This document shows, one piece after another, positions 1 through 7,463 of a DNA stretch of 64,000 bases. The notes below the pieces were generated by a model. It did no database searches, was not told where the DNA came from, and saw nothing but the letters and a program-made list of their open reading frames with translations. Numbering within the stretch: the first letter of the stretch is position 1; each line of letters opens with the position of its first letter. The DNA is from Halodesulfovibrio spirochaetisodalis (lineage in GTDB: Bacteria; Desulfobacterota; Desulfovibrionia; Desulfovibrionales; Desulfovibrionaceae): positions 114,962-178,961 of the forward strand of contig NZ_JXMS01000009.1 of the NCBI RefSeq assembly GCF_001672295.1. The letters run 5' to 3'. A program made the position numbers and the translations under genes.

Positions 1-33
1 GCACAGAAAAAAGCTAACAAAGCGAAAAAATAA
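1..33 (+). CDS. C-terminal end of an OmpH/Skp-like periplasmic chaperone (partial)
   Basis: Only the last ten codons and the TAA stop lie in the window; they read AQKKANKAKK. A Lys/Ala-rich tail directly upstream of lpxD fits the usual bamA-skp-lpxD-fabZ-lpxA order, in which OmpH/Skp carries outer-membrane proteins across the periplasm. The stop lies 15 bases before the lpxD start, so the two are probably co-transcribed. The identity is inferred from position and tail composition only. Confidence 0.4.
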   Translation, partial: AQKKANKAKK

Positions 34-48
34 GGGATACGGTTAAGC

Positions 49-1059
49 ATGCTGCTTTCTACAATCGCACAACATCTTGGCCTTGAGTTTGCTGGTGAAG
101 ATCTTGAAATCACAGGTGTAAACACTCTTGATGATGCTCAGGAAACAGAGCTGACTTTTTTAGCCAATCCCAAGTACGCATCAAAGCTTGCAGAAACTAA
201 AGCCGGTGCTGTTGTATGTACTGCCGATCAGGTGGAGAATGTTCAGCGAGCGCTTATCAGTGAAAATCCGTATTTTGATTTTGCCCGTTGCGTTGCTATT
301 TTTGCTAAGCCGCAAGGGGAGATGAAAGGCGTTTCTGAACTTGCATACATCGATCCGACCGCGAATCTGGCTGATGATGTCACAGTGTACCCACATGCAT
401 TTATCGGCCCGCGTGCTACAATCGGTTCCGGAACTGTTATTTTCCCGGGTTGTTACATCGGGGAAGATTCCATTGTAGGTTCAGATTGCATTCTTTACCC
501 TAACGCCGTTCTAATGGCGGAAACTGTTGTGGGTGATGACTGCATCATCCATGCAGGTGTAGTGCTTGGTGGTGACGGTTTTGGCTTTGCTCCTACAGAA
601 TATGGAGTACAGAAAATTCCGCAGATCGGTACCGTAACTATCGGTAACGATGTTGAAATTGGTGCAAACACCACCATTGATCGTGCTGTGCTTGGTTCAA
701 CAACAGTAGGCGATGCAACAAAAATTGATAATCTTGTTATGCTCGGGCATAATGTAGAGATGGGCAGCAACTGCCTTATTGTCTCTCAGGTGGGTATTTC
801 CGGTTCGACTAAGGTTGGTAACGGCGTTGTTATGGCAGGACAGGCTGGCATTGCCGGTCACCTGAATATTGGCGACGGCGCAACTGTTGGTCCTAAAACC
901 GGTGTTGGGAAAGACATTCCGGCTGGTGTAACAATGGCTGGAATGCCGGCGATGGAAAAGGGGATTTTCATGCGCCACACAACTCTTTCACCTAAAATTC
1001 CTGACCTGTTTAAACGAGTAAAACAGCTCGAAAAAGAAATCGAAGCGTTGAAAAAATAG
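49..1059 (+). CDS. lpxD: UDP-3-O-acylglucosamine N-acyltransferase LpxD
   Basis: Third step of lipid A synthesis: adds a 3-hydroxyacyl chain from acyl-ACP to the amine of UDP-3-O-acyl-glucosamine in the cytoplasm. The 336-aa length is normal. Residues 1-100 form the LpxD N-terminal uridine-binding domain. From about 105 the protein shows many hexapeptide repeats of the left-handed beta-helix type (patterns such as [16 protein letters not shown]), followed by a C-terminal helix rich in Lys and Glu. The start is an ATG behind an AGGGATACGG-like ribosome site. It lies 11 bases upstream of fabZ in an operon with fabZ and lpxA. Confidence 0.96.
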   Translation: MLLSTIAQHLGLEFAGEDLEITGVNTLDDAQETELTFLANPKYASKLAETKAGAVVCTADQVENVQRALISENPYFDFARCVAIFAKPQGEMKGVSELAYIDPTANLADDVTVYPHAFIGPRATIGSGTVIFPGCYIGEDSIVGSDCILYPNAVLMAETVVGDDCIIHAGVVLGGDGFGFAPTEYGVQKIPQIGTVTIGNDVEIGANTTIDRAVLGSTTVGDATKIDNLVMLGHNVEMGSNCLIVSQVGISGSTKVGNGVVMAGQAGIAGHLNIGDGATVGPKTGVGKDIPAGVTMAGMPAMEKGIFMRHTTLSPKIPDLFKRVKQLEKEIEALKK

Positions 1060-1070
1060 AGGTACACAAC

Positions 1071-1535
1071 ATGACCGTCACCGAACAGAATACTCTGGAT
1101 ATCCGTCAGATTCTGAATCTGCTTCCACATAGATACCCTTTCTTACTTGTTGACCGTGTAACGGACTACACTCCGTTCGAGACTATTGAGGCATACAAAA
1201 ATGTGACCATGAACGAACCTTTCTTTCAGGGACACTTTCCAAACATGCCGGTAATGCCGGGTGTACTCATTATGGAAGCACTTGCTCAGGCTGGTGGTCT
1301 TCTTGTTATGAAAAGCACTGATATGCCGCTCGAAGGCAAACTGTTCCTCTTCACTGGTATGGAAAAGGTTCGCTTCCGCAGACCTGTATACCCTGGTGAT
1401 AAGCTTGAACTGAAATGTCGTCTTCTCCGTCACAAGCTGAAATTGTGGAAAATGGAAGGTAAAGCATACGTTGACGGTGTGCTCGCAGCAGAAGCAGAAA
1501 TGACAGCCGCTATTATGGACAAGGAGGATATGTAG
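1071..1535 (+). CDS. fabZ: 3-hydroxyacyl-ACP dehydratase FabZ
   Basis: Dehydrates 3-hydroxyacyl-ACP in type II fatty acid elongation and so competes with LpxA and LpxD for 3-hydroxyacyl-ACP, which is why it sits between them. The 154-aa protein has the single hot-dog fold; the catalytic His55 (in QGHFPNMPVMPG) and Glu69 (in LIMEALAQAGG) are visible. LPHRYPFLLVDRV near residues 18-30 is the usual N-terminal signature. Start ATG follows a GAGGTACAC ribosome site. The stop is one base from the lpxA GTG start. Confidence 0.96.
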   Translation: MTVTEQNTLDIRQILNLLPHRYPFLLVDRVTDYTPFETIEAYKNVTMNEPFFQGHFPNMPVMPGVLIMEALAQAGGLLVMKSTDMPLEGKLFLFTGMEKVRFRRPVYPGDKLELKCRLLRHKLKLWKMEGKAYVDGVLAAEAEMTAAIMDKEDM

Positions 1536-1536
1536 C

Positions 1537-2328
1537 GTGGCTACTCAAGTTCATCCTTCTGCCTTTGTTTCGCCTAAAGCGAAACTTGGCGAAGGTGTCA
1601 TTGTCGGCCCTTGTGCTGTTATCGAAGATGATGTTGTCATCGGTGATGGTACAAAGATCGACGCTTTTGCTTCCATTAAGCAATACACACAAATGGGGAA
1701 GAATAACCATGTCCACTCCTATGCGGCAGTGGGTGGTGTTCCGCAGGATCTTAAATTTCACGGTGAAGTCAGCTGGTTGAAAATCGGCGATAATAACACT
1801 ATCCGTGAATTTGCGACCTTGCATCGCGGTACAGAAGACGGCGGTTCTGAAACCGTTGTCGGTAGTAATAACCTTTTGATGGCGTACACACATGTTGCTC
1901 ATGACTGCATTGTCGGCAGCAATATTATTATGTCCAACAACGCAACTCTTGCGGGGCATGTTCATGTTGCAGACCATGCTATTATTGCAGGTCTTTCTGC
2001 TGTGCATCAGTTTGTTCGCATCGGTAACCATTCTTTTGTGGGCGGAATGACCGGTATCGGTCAGGATTTACCACCGTACATGCTTGCAACAGGTAACCGT
2101 GGCGGTGTTCATGGTCCAAACCTTGTTGGACTTCGTCGTCTTAAAGCGTCACGCGAAGTTATCCGCGCGCTTAAAAATGCGTACAAACTTATCTGGCACT
2201 CTTCAACACCTCGTAAAGAGGCTTTGGAACAGCTGGAATATGAATTCGGTAACTTTACAGAAGTTCTTGAATTTGTAGATTTTGTTCGCAAAAGCGATCG
2301 TGGTATCTTGGCAGCGCATAGCGATTAA
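1537..2328 (+). CDS. lpxA: UDP-N-acetylglucosamine acyltransferase LpxA
   Basis: First committed step of lipid A synthesis: transfers a 3-hydroxyacyl chain from ACP to the 3-OH of UDP-GlcNAc. The 263-aa length is standard. Hexapeptide repeats fill the N-terminal two thirds. His119 and His122 in AYTHVAHDC match the E. coli His122/His125 pair, the second being the catalytic base. The C-terminal helical domain (GLRRLKASREVIRALK) is present. The start is GTG at 1537, supported by AAGGAGGA at 1521-1528. An intrinsic terminator follows at 2353-2386. Confidence 0.96.
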   Translation: MATQVHPSAFVSPKAKLGEGVIVGPCAVIEDDVVIGDGTKIDAFASIKQYTQMGKNNHVHSYAAVGGVPQDLKFHGEVSWLKIGDNNTIREFATLHRGTEDGGSETVVGSNNLLMAYTHVAHDCIVGSNIIMSNNATLAGHVHVADHAIIAGLSAVHQFVRIGNHSFVGGMTGIGQDLPPYMLATGNRGGVHGPNLVGLRRLKASREVIRALKNAYKLIWHSSTPRKEALEQLEYEFGNFTEVLEFVDFVRKSDRGILAAHSD

Positions 2329-2352
2329 CCTGCACTGTCTGATCGAAATGTA

Positions 2353-2386
2353 AAGAAGGAAGGTAGCAGTGCCTTCCTTCTTTTTT
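2353..2386 (+). terminator. Intrinsic terminator after lpxA
   Basis: A stem AGAAGGAAGG/CCTTCCTTCT with a short loop is followed by six T residues. It ends the lpxD-fabZ-lpxA unit, so lpxI is likely read from its own promoter or by read-through. Confidence 0.85.
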
Positions 2387-2409
2387 AAGTTTATGGAGCA
2401 AATATTCTT

Positions 2410-3246
2410 ATGGCAGCATTACAGGAACGAATCGGCATTATAGCAGGAGCCGGACAATTTCCGGAACTTGTGGCAGATGGAGCCCGCAAGGATGGCTATA
2501 CTGTTGTCATGTGCGGTTTTGTTGGCCACACAGACCCTGCAATCGAGAGCAAAGCCGATATCTTTGAGATGCTCCACCTTGGTGCTCTCTCCAAGCTGAT
2601 TCAATTTTTCAAAAAAAATGGTGTAACCCGCGTATGTTTTGCAGGTGCCATTAATAAGCCCAAAGCACTGGATGTACGTCCTGATCTGCGAGCAGCAAAG
2701 TTACTGTTTAAAATTCGTTCTAAGGGTGATGATGTTCTGCTTCGTGCGGTTCTGGACGAGTTGGAAGTTGATGGTCTTCAGATTGTTCAGGCTGCTGAAC
2801 TGGTGCCGGATCTTCGAGGCCCTGCCGGACTTCTTACTAAGAAGAAGCTTACCGATAAACTGCGCGAGACTCTTGCATACGGAATTCCAATTGGTGAACA
2901 GATTGGACGTATGGACATAGGGCAATGCATTGTTGTTCGCGAAAATATGGTTGTTGCAGTTGAGTGCCTTGAAGGCACGGATGCAACGCTTAAACGCGGT
3001 GCTGATCTCGGCGGCAAAGGGTGCGTAGCGATCAAGCTGTTTAAGCCTGATCAGGATGAGCGTATCGACTTGCCTGCACTTGGTTTGAACACCATTAAGA
3101 ACCTTGTGGATGGCGAATATAGCTGCCTTGTATATTATGCAAATAAGACTCTCTTTTTTGATAGGGAAGAAGCGCTGGCACTCGCCAATGAACATAACAT
3201 AGCCATTATTGGCGTTGATGAAGAGTTTAAGGCCAGCCTTTCGTAG
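2410..3246 (+). CDS. lpxI: UDP-2,3-diacylglucosamine pyrophosphatase LpxI
   Basis: Hydrolyses UDP-2,3-diacylglucosamine to lipid X plus UMP, replacing the unrelated LpxH. The 278-aa protein has the LpxI (DUF1009) layout: an N-terminal GIIAGAGQFPELVADGA motif, a central domain, and a C-terminal part with KRGADLGGKGCVAIKLFKP and QDERIDLPALG, the region that carries the family's essential aspartate. Its place just behind lpxA supports the call. Start ATG at 2410. LpxI rather than LpxH is common in alpha- and deltaproteobacteria. Confidence 0.93.
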   Translation: MAALQERIGIIAGAGQFPELVADGARKDGYTVVMCGFVGHTDPAIESKADIFEMLHLGALSKLIQFFKKNGVTRVCFAGAINKPKALDVRPDLRAAKLLFKIRSKGDDVLLRAVLDELEVDGLQIVQAAELVPDLRGPAGLLTKKKLTDKLRETLAYGIPIGEQIGRMDIGQCIVVRENMVVAVECLEGTDATLKRGADLGGKGCVAIKLFKPDQDERIDLPALGLNTIKNLVDGEYSCLVYYANKTLFFDREEALALANEHNIAIIGVDEEFKASLS

Positions 3247-3274
3247 CTTTGAGACAACTGTGCCTGAACGTTGA

Positions 3275-3331
3275 CGGAACGAGCAGTATATTGCGTCATT
3301 TTGACGTAGCGTACTGATTGTTCCGTTTTTT
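3275..3331 (+). terminator. Probable intrinsic terminator after lpxI
   Basis: CGGAAC and CAGTA arms (3275-3288) can pair with TACTG and GTTCCG (3312-3325), with a smaller inner stem CGTCA/TGACG, and a T tract follows to 3331. It separates lpxI from the thiamine genes. Confidence 0.65.
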
Positions 3332-3411
3332 ATTTGCAATATGGTAGCTTAGGAGTAAACTATACCCTAACTTAGAAGTAGAGACACATAACGCTATTGA
3401 GGAAGGTGCCT

Positions 3412-4215
3412 ATGTTTTCAGCTGCTACCGTGTGGGACAATATAGATAAAGTAAGAGGCAGTGCGCCTGTGGTACATAGTATCACGAACTATGTTGTTAT
3501 GAATTCAACTGCCAATGCTCTTCTAAGTGCCGGTGCATCGCCAATCATGGCGCATGCAAAAGAAGAGCTTGAAGAGTTGATTAAAATTTCTGGTGCGCTG
3601 GTCTTGAATATTGGCACGCTCAGTCCTGAGTGGATTGAAAGTATGCGTATGGGTGCTTCTATTGCTGCTGCTAACTATAAGCCTGTTATTCTTGACCCTG
3701 TAGGTGCCGGTGCTTCTATGTTGCGAACCGAAACTGCCCGTTCCCTGCTTGAGGAAGGAGGAATTTCTGTAGTTCGTGGTAATGCCTCAGAGATTATGGC
3801 GCTTGCAGGTACAGGGACATCTACCCGCGGGGTGGATTCCTGCCATGACTCCAGTGAAGCAGAAAAAAGTGCGCTGGCACTGGCTCGCAAGTATCGGTGT
3901 GTTGTTGCTGTTTCCGGTTGCACAGATGTGGTGACAGACGGTGAAGCTGTGTACACGGTGCGGGGCGGTAGTGAATATATGGCTCTGGTGACGGGTATGG
4001 GGTGTATAGCTACAGCTATTTGCGGTGCGCACATGGCTATCAGCGAAGACAGTTTTGCTGCGGCTGTTTCCGGTATGGGATGCATGGCAGCAGCAGGCGG
4101 CCTTGCAGAAGTTGCTTCAAACGGACCGGGCACATTTGCGGTTCAGTTTATTGATGCACTTCATAAAATGACCGAAAACGACATTAACAGACTTGTCGAA
4201 GTGAGGGTTGTGTAA
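3412..4215 (+). CDS. thiM: Hydroxyethylthiazole kinase ThiM
   Basis: Phosphorylates 4-methyl-5-(2-hydroxyethyl)thiazole in thiamine salvage. The 267-aa protein begins MFSAATVWDNIDKVRGSAP and carries the ThiM landmarks: HSITNYVVMN near the N terminus, NIGTLSPEWI, the DPVGAGAS segment and a glycine-rich GMGC nucleotide-binding region in the C-terminal third. The ATG at 3412 has a GAGGAAGG ribosome site 5 bases upstream; a TTG at 3397 would add five residues but has no such site. The stop overlaps the thiE start by one base. I looked for a TPP riboswitch upstream and did not find one. Confidence 0.94.
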   Translation: MFSAATVWDNIDKVRGSAPVVHSITNYVVMNSTANALLSAGASPIMAHAKEELEELIKISGALVLNIGTLSPEWIESMRMGASIAAANYKPVILDPVGAGASMLRTETARSLLEEGGISVVRGNASEIMALAGTGTSTRGVDSCHDSSEAEKSALALARKYRCVVAVSGCTDVVTDGEAVYTVRGGSEYMALVTGMGCIATAICGAHMAISEDSFAAAVSGMGCMAAAGGLAEVASNGPGTFAVQFIDALHKMTENDINRLVEVRVV

Positions 4216-4844
4216 TGAGACAGAGTGCAGATTTCTCACTTTATCTGGTAACAGACAGTAGCAGGTGTACCATGATGCCGCTGGAAGAAACTGTTGCTGC
4301 TGCTGTGCGCGGTGGGGTGACAATGGTTCAGCTGCGTGAAAAAACAATGGAAACAAGAACATTTGTTGAAGTTGCCCGCCAGCTTCGTGCGTTACTTTCT
4401 CCTCTTGAAATTCCGCTGATCATTAATGACCGTGTGGACATAGCCCTTGCTGTGCGTGCTGATGGTGTGCATGTAGGACAGACGGATATGCGGGTACAGG
4501 ATGTCCGTGCACTTATCGGTGGTGAGGCAATTGTCGGCATTACTGTGGAAACTCCTGACCAGATCGAAGAAGCCAACGCTCTTGATATTGACTATATTGG
4601 TATTTCTCCTGTATTTTCTACACCTTCTATTCCAAGAAATGTGAAGCCATGGCAAATTCCCGGTATTGAAAAAGCCAGAAGCATGACAAACCTGCCGATT
4701 GTGGGGTTTGAGGGAATTACTACCGCGAATGCTGCGGATGTCATAGCAGCAGGAGCAGACGGGGTTGCAGTGGTATCTGCTATCTGCGGAGCATTGTCAC
4801 CAAAAGATGCCGCAGAAGAATTACGCAGTGCAGCCTTTGTTTAG
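4215..4844 (+). CDS. thiE: Thiamine-phosphate synthase ThiE
   Basis: Joins HMP pyrophosphate and thiazole phosphate to give thiamine phosphate. At 209 aa it is a standard TIM-barrel ThiE with TMVQLREK, PLIINDRVDIALAVRADGVHVGQ, GISPVFSTPS (pyrophosphate loop) and PIVGFEGI plus GADGVAVVSAI (phosphate site). The ATG overlaps the thiM stop (TAATG), so translation is coupled. FEGI replaces the more usual FAIGGI. Confidence 0.94.
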   Translation: MRQSADFSLYLVTDSSRCTMMPLEETVAAAVRGGVTMVQLREKTMETRTFVEVARQLRALLSPLEIPLIINDRVDIALAVRADGVHVGQTDMRVQDVRALIGGEAIVGITVETPDQIEEANALDIDYIGISPVFSTPSIPRNVKPWQIPGIEKARSMTNLPIVGFEGITTANAADVIAAGADGVAVVSAICGALSPKDAAEELRSAAFV

Positions 4845-4888
4845 ACAGTGCGGCAGTTTTTTTAAGCTGCCGTGGTATGAGAGGGTGT

Positions 4889-5203
4889 ATGAAAATTGCT
4901 GTTGCAGCGAGAAAAAAGAATAATACGTATATGGTCGAACCAGTTTTTGGTCGTGCCGATCTGTTTGTTCTTGTAGAGGAAAATGGCAACGACCGCGTGG
5001 TGATAGAAAATCCATACAGGGATGATACTGAAGCGGCAGGGCGTAAGGTGGCTCAATGGCTTATTCAGGAAGGTGTCACCACAGTTCTTTGCGGAGATGT
5101 GGGGGCAAAAACACGTTTTTATCTGAGTGAAGGCGGGATTTTTTCCGGTATCGGATATGACGGCACTGTAGATGAAGCTCTTGCCAGATTTGCTGCTTCC
5201 TGA
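4889..5203 (+). CDS. NifX/NafY-type dinitrogenase iron-molybdenum cofactor family protein
   Basis: A 104-aa protein starting MKIAVAARKKN, with the fold of the NifX/NafY/NifB C-terminal family that binds iron-sulfur or Fe-Mo cluster precursors. Visible signs are the opening MKIAVA strand, PVFGRADLFVLVE, and VTTVLCGDVGAKTRFYLSEGGI. Small members are frequent in sulfate reducers without being tied to nitrogenase, and no nif genes are nearby. An upstream ATG at 4877 would add four residues; 4889 gives the family's usual N terminus. It follows thiE by 44 bases and may be co-transcribed with it. Confidence 0.8.
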   Translation: MKIAVAARKKNNTYMVEPVFGRADLFVLVEENGNDRVVIENPYRDDTEAAGRKVAQWLIQEGVTTVLCGDVGAKTRFYLSEGGIFSGIGYDGTVDEALARFAAS

Positions 5204-5240
5204 TGACCGGAACGGTTTGAGAAGATAAATTTACACGATA

Positions 5241-5277
5241 AAAGCGACATACCGCATAGGCGGTGTGTCGCTTTTTT
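5241..5277 (+). terminator. Intrinsic terminator after the NifX-like gene
   Basis: AAAGCGACA..CCGC pairs with GCGG..TGTCGCTTT and is followed by a T run. The opposing sigma-54 regulator ends at 5301, so the hairpin may serve both strands. Confidence 0.85.
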
Positions 5278-5300
5278 CGTAAAATTTGTTGGCAGTATGT

Positions 5301-7163
5301 CTACGACTTTTCAATTCCAAGTTTCTGCATGCGGGATCGAAGGGTTGTAGGCTTTATCCCTAGAAGTTCGGCTGCACCGCCATTTCCCTGAACTCGCCAG
5401 TTGGTGGATTCTAGTGCCTGCTGGATATTGAGCCGTTGCATGGCAGTCCATTCTACTTCTGTAATAATATCCTGCGGACGAGGAGCCGTTGCAGGCGGAG
5501 TAGCTGTTGGTTTAGCTGCAGAGTATGCATGGACATTCATTTCAATTGGTGGAGTAGCATTACTGTTGTCATGAATGTAGAACTCCATACTGCCGCTGTG
5601 GGACATGATCACCGCACGTTCAACAACGTTTTGCAGCTCTCGCACGTTTCCCGGCCAGTCATATTCCTGCAGTTTATCCACATGGTGTGGTTTCAGGCGC
5701 GGCGGAGTAATATTCATGCGAGTTGCGGCAAGGTTGATGAAATGACGAGCCAGTAGGGGAATATCATTTTTTCGTTCACGGAGCGGCGGAACATGGACGG
5801 GGAATACTGATAAACGGAAGTAGAGATCCTGCCTGAACTTGCCTGCTGCAACTTCTTTTGTAAGATCTTTGTTTGTTGCGGCAACAATGCGTACGTCCAC
5901 TTTTCTGGAACGTTCATCACCAACAGGCTCAAAGGTACCTTCCTGCAGAACACGAAGCAGCTTGCCTTGCAGTTCAAGTGGAATTTCTCCGACTTCATCA
6001 AGGAACAATGTGCCGCCATCCGCCATCTGGAAGCGGCCGACGCGGTCGCGGATTGCACCTGTAAATGACCCTTTCACGTGTCCGAAAAATTCACTTTCAA
6101 ACAGCTCGTGGGGAATGGCAGAACAGTTTACCCGTACAAAGGCTTTCTGACTTCGTGTAGACCGGCTGTGGATTGCGCCAGCAAGAAGTTCCTTACCAGT
6201 TCCTGATTCACCGAGCAGCAGTACGCTGGCATCCGTAGGGGATACCACCCCGATTTGCTCCATTACGTGCGCAAGGGAATCAGAGTCGCCAATGAGGTTG
6301 TCATCAAGTTGTTTTTCTTGCACCGCACGGCGCAGGAGTTCGTTTTCGAGCTCCAGTTCGCCTCGCAATTTTTGAATTTCTTCAAATGCAACAGCGTTTA
6401 CAAGGGCGCGGGCAACAGTGTCCGCAAAAATTTTGTGCATTTTTTGATGCATAGAATGGAGTTGGGCAAATGGCCCGACCATCGGGCGATCATAGAAGGT
6501 TGAAAGTACGCCGAGAAACTCATCATTGTACATAACGGGGAATGATGAGTACGCGTGATACCCCTCTTTAACAGCCCAGTCAGGACGATCCCAGTCTTCA
6601 GGAGAAGACCCTAAGGAAGGAATACCTTTCTGACATGATGCGAAAATCGGCTCTGACACAGGAACAAGGTCATAGGTGCCTGATGCGTGCAGCCATTCAG
6701 ATGGTGTATTCTTTTTGATACCTGAAAATGCTACTAGTTTGAGCATGGTGTCGGCAGCGGGATGCGGAGCGACAATGTCCGCCATTTTGGGGGTAGGGCG
6801 CAGCCAGAAAACCCCCATAGTTACATGGGTTCCTTTGTAGCCGGTGGAGGCTCGCTCAATAATTTTTGCTGGATCACGCTCATGCGCAACCGAAAGCATG
6901 AGATCCAGAAAGGGCGTGATGTCGAGAGAATTCAGTTTTGTCTGAAGTCTCCGGTAACTTTTAGCTGTTGTTTTGGGCTGTTCTGACTCGGTATCCTGTG
7001 CCGACGGGAGCGGGAAAGATTCTTTTGTGGTAGTATCCGTTACAGGAAAGTCGCTGAGTGTTACATCTCTGCCGGAAAAGGTTGTGCTGAACACTCGCCC
7101 TTCAGATGTGTTTTTCTCAGGTGCAGAATTTTCGTTGCGCGAAATGTTATCATTTTTAGCCAT
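5301..7163 (-). CDS. Sigma-54-dependent transcriptional activator (GAF, AAA+, Fis HTH)
   Basis: A 620-aa enhancer-binding protein. Residues ~75-260 form a GAF-like sensor; about 300-530 is the AAA+ core with Walker A GESGTGKE, the sigma-54-contacting loop as GSFTGA, Walker B GGTLFLDEVGEI and the arginine-finger region; the C terminus ends in a Fis-type HTH (AAELLGIKPTTLRSRMQKLG). The start MAKNDNIS is preferred because GGAGCGAGAGAG lies upstream; GTG at 7238 would add 25 residues but would run through several inverted repeats that look like activator sites. It is divergent from a sigma-54 promoter at 7289-7302, the usual arrangement of an activator with its own target. The signal is unknown. 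Confidence 0.9.
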   Translation of the reverse strand: MAKNDNISRNENSAPEKNTSEGRVFSTTFSGRDVTLSDFPVTDTTTKESFPLPSAQDTESEQPKTTAKSYRRLQTKLNSLDITPFLDLMLSVAHERDPAKIIERASTGYKGTHVTMGVFWLRPTPKMADIVAPHPAADTMLKLVAFSGIKKNTPSEWLHASGTYDLVPVSEPIFASCQKGIPSLGSSPEDWDRPDWAVKEGYHAYSSFPVMYNDEFLGVLSTFYDRPMVGPFAQLHSMHQKMHKIFADTVARALVNAVAFEEIQKLRGELELENELLRRAVQEKQLDDNLIGDSDSLAHVMEQIGVVSPTDASVLLLGESGTGKELLAGAIHSRSTRSQKAFVRVNCSAIPHELFESEFFGHVKGSFTGAIRDRVGRFQMADGGTLFLDEVGEIPLELQGKLLRVLQEGTFEPVGDERSRKVDVRIVAATNKDLTKEVAAGKFRQDLYFRLSVFPVHVPPLRERKNDIPLLARHFINLAATRMNITPPRLKPHHVDKLQEYDWPGNVRELQNVVERAVIMSHSGSMEFYIHDNSNATPPIEMNVHAYSAAKPTATPPATAPRPQDIITEVEWTAMQRLNIQQALESTNWRVQGNGGAAELLGIKPTTLRSRMQKLGIEKS

Positions 7164-7183
7164 TAGTCTCTCTCGCTCCATTA

Positions 7184-7232
7184 TTTCGTTACGAAAAATC
7201 GTAAGTAACGAGATTTCGTAGCGTGAGAAATC
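7184..7232. promoter_or_regulatory. Inverted repeats, candidate upstream activator sites
   Basis: TTTCG-TTA-CGAAA (7184-7196), TCGT-N5-ACGA just after it, and GATTTC-N9-GAAATC (7212-7232) lie about 55-105 bases upstream of the -24 element at 7289. That is the usual distance for sigma-54 activator binding sites. The neighbouring Fis-type regulator is the natural candidate to bind here. Confidence 0.5.
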
Positions 7233-7287
7233 GGGCACGTCAATGCAAAAGTGTTGGTATTCGGTTTGTTGCAGTGAACACTGTTTT

Positions 7288-7304
7288 TGGCACGAGATGT
7301 GCTT
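7288..7304 (+). promoter_or_regulatory. Sigma-54 (-24/-12) promoter
   Basis: TGGCACGAGATGTGCTT has GG at 7289-7290 and GC at 7301-7302 with exactly 10 bases between them, and TGGCACG is a perfect -24 block. Transcription would start near 7313 and run rightward, away from the sigma-54 regulator. A CAGTG-AA-CACTG palindrome (7272-7283) sits directly upstream. Confidence 0.8.
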
Positions 7305-7312
7305 ATAGAAAA

Positions 7313-7436
7313 ATAAAGAACGGTAATACCGCTCTTTTCGGTGTCAAATCCGTGTGGTCCCTCGCTTCACGGAAATGATTCAGTCGCTTCATTTTTGACA
7401 AAAGCCCAGTGTTCCCCTCACTGGGCTTTTGTCGTT
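7313..7436 (+). ncRNA. Candidate sigma-54-dependent small RNA
   Basis: Between the sigma-54 promoter and a strong hairpin there is no start codon with a ribosome site or meaningful reading frame on the plus strand. The interval can fold as CGGT-AAT-ACCG (7321-7331), CCGTG/CACGG (7350-7372) and the final 15-bp GC-rich hairpin. The next gene is on the opposite strand, so this transcript would be a stand-alone RNA of about 120 nt. Both ends are inferred from sequence, and the hairpin could instead belong only to the opposing gene. Confidence 0.5.
7397..7433. terminator. Bidirectional hairpin between the sRNA candidate and the aminotransferase gene
   Basis: A perfect 15-bp stem, GACAAAAGCCCAGTG with CACTGGGCTTTTGTC and a 7-base loop. 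The T tract lies within the stem (GGGCTTTTGTC on both strands), so it can act for the minus-strand gene ending at 7464 and for plus-strand transcription from 7313. Confidence 0.75.
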
Positions 7437-7463
7437 CTAAAACCTCACATGCTGTTGGCAGTG

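Noticed and set aside
2701..3339. 212-codon minus-strand frame opposite lpxI
   Set aside because: Shadow of a well-supported gene; no ribosome site and no recognisable protein motif.
3247..3411. TPP riboswitch upstream of thiM
   Set aside because: No CTGAGA or ACCTGATCTGGATAATGCC-like motifs; the space is mainly the lpxI terminator.
7164..7238. 25-residue N-terminal extension of the GAF sigma-54 activator
   Set aside because: GTG start without ribosome site, and the stretch contains the inverted repeats that look like activator sites.
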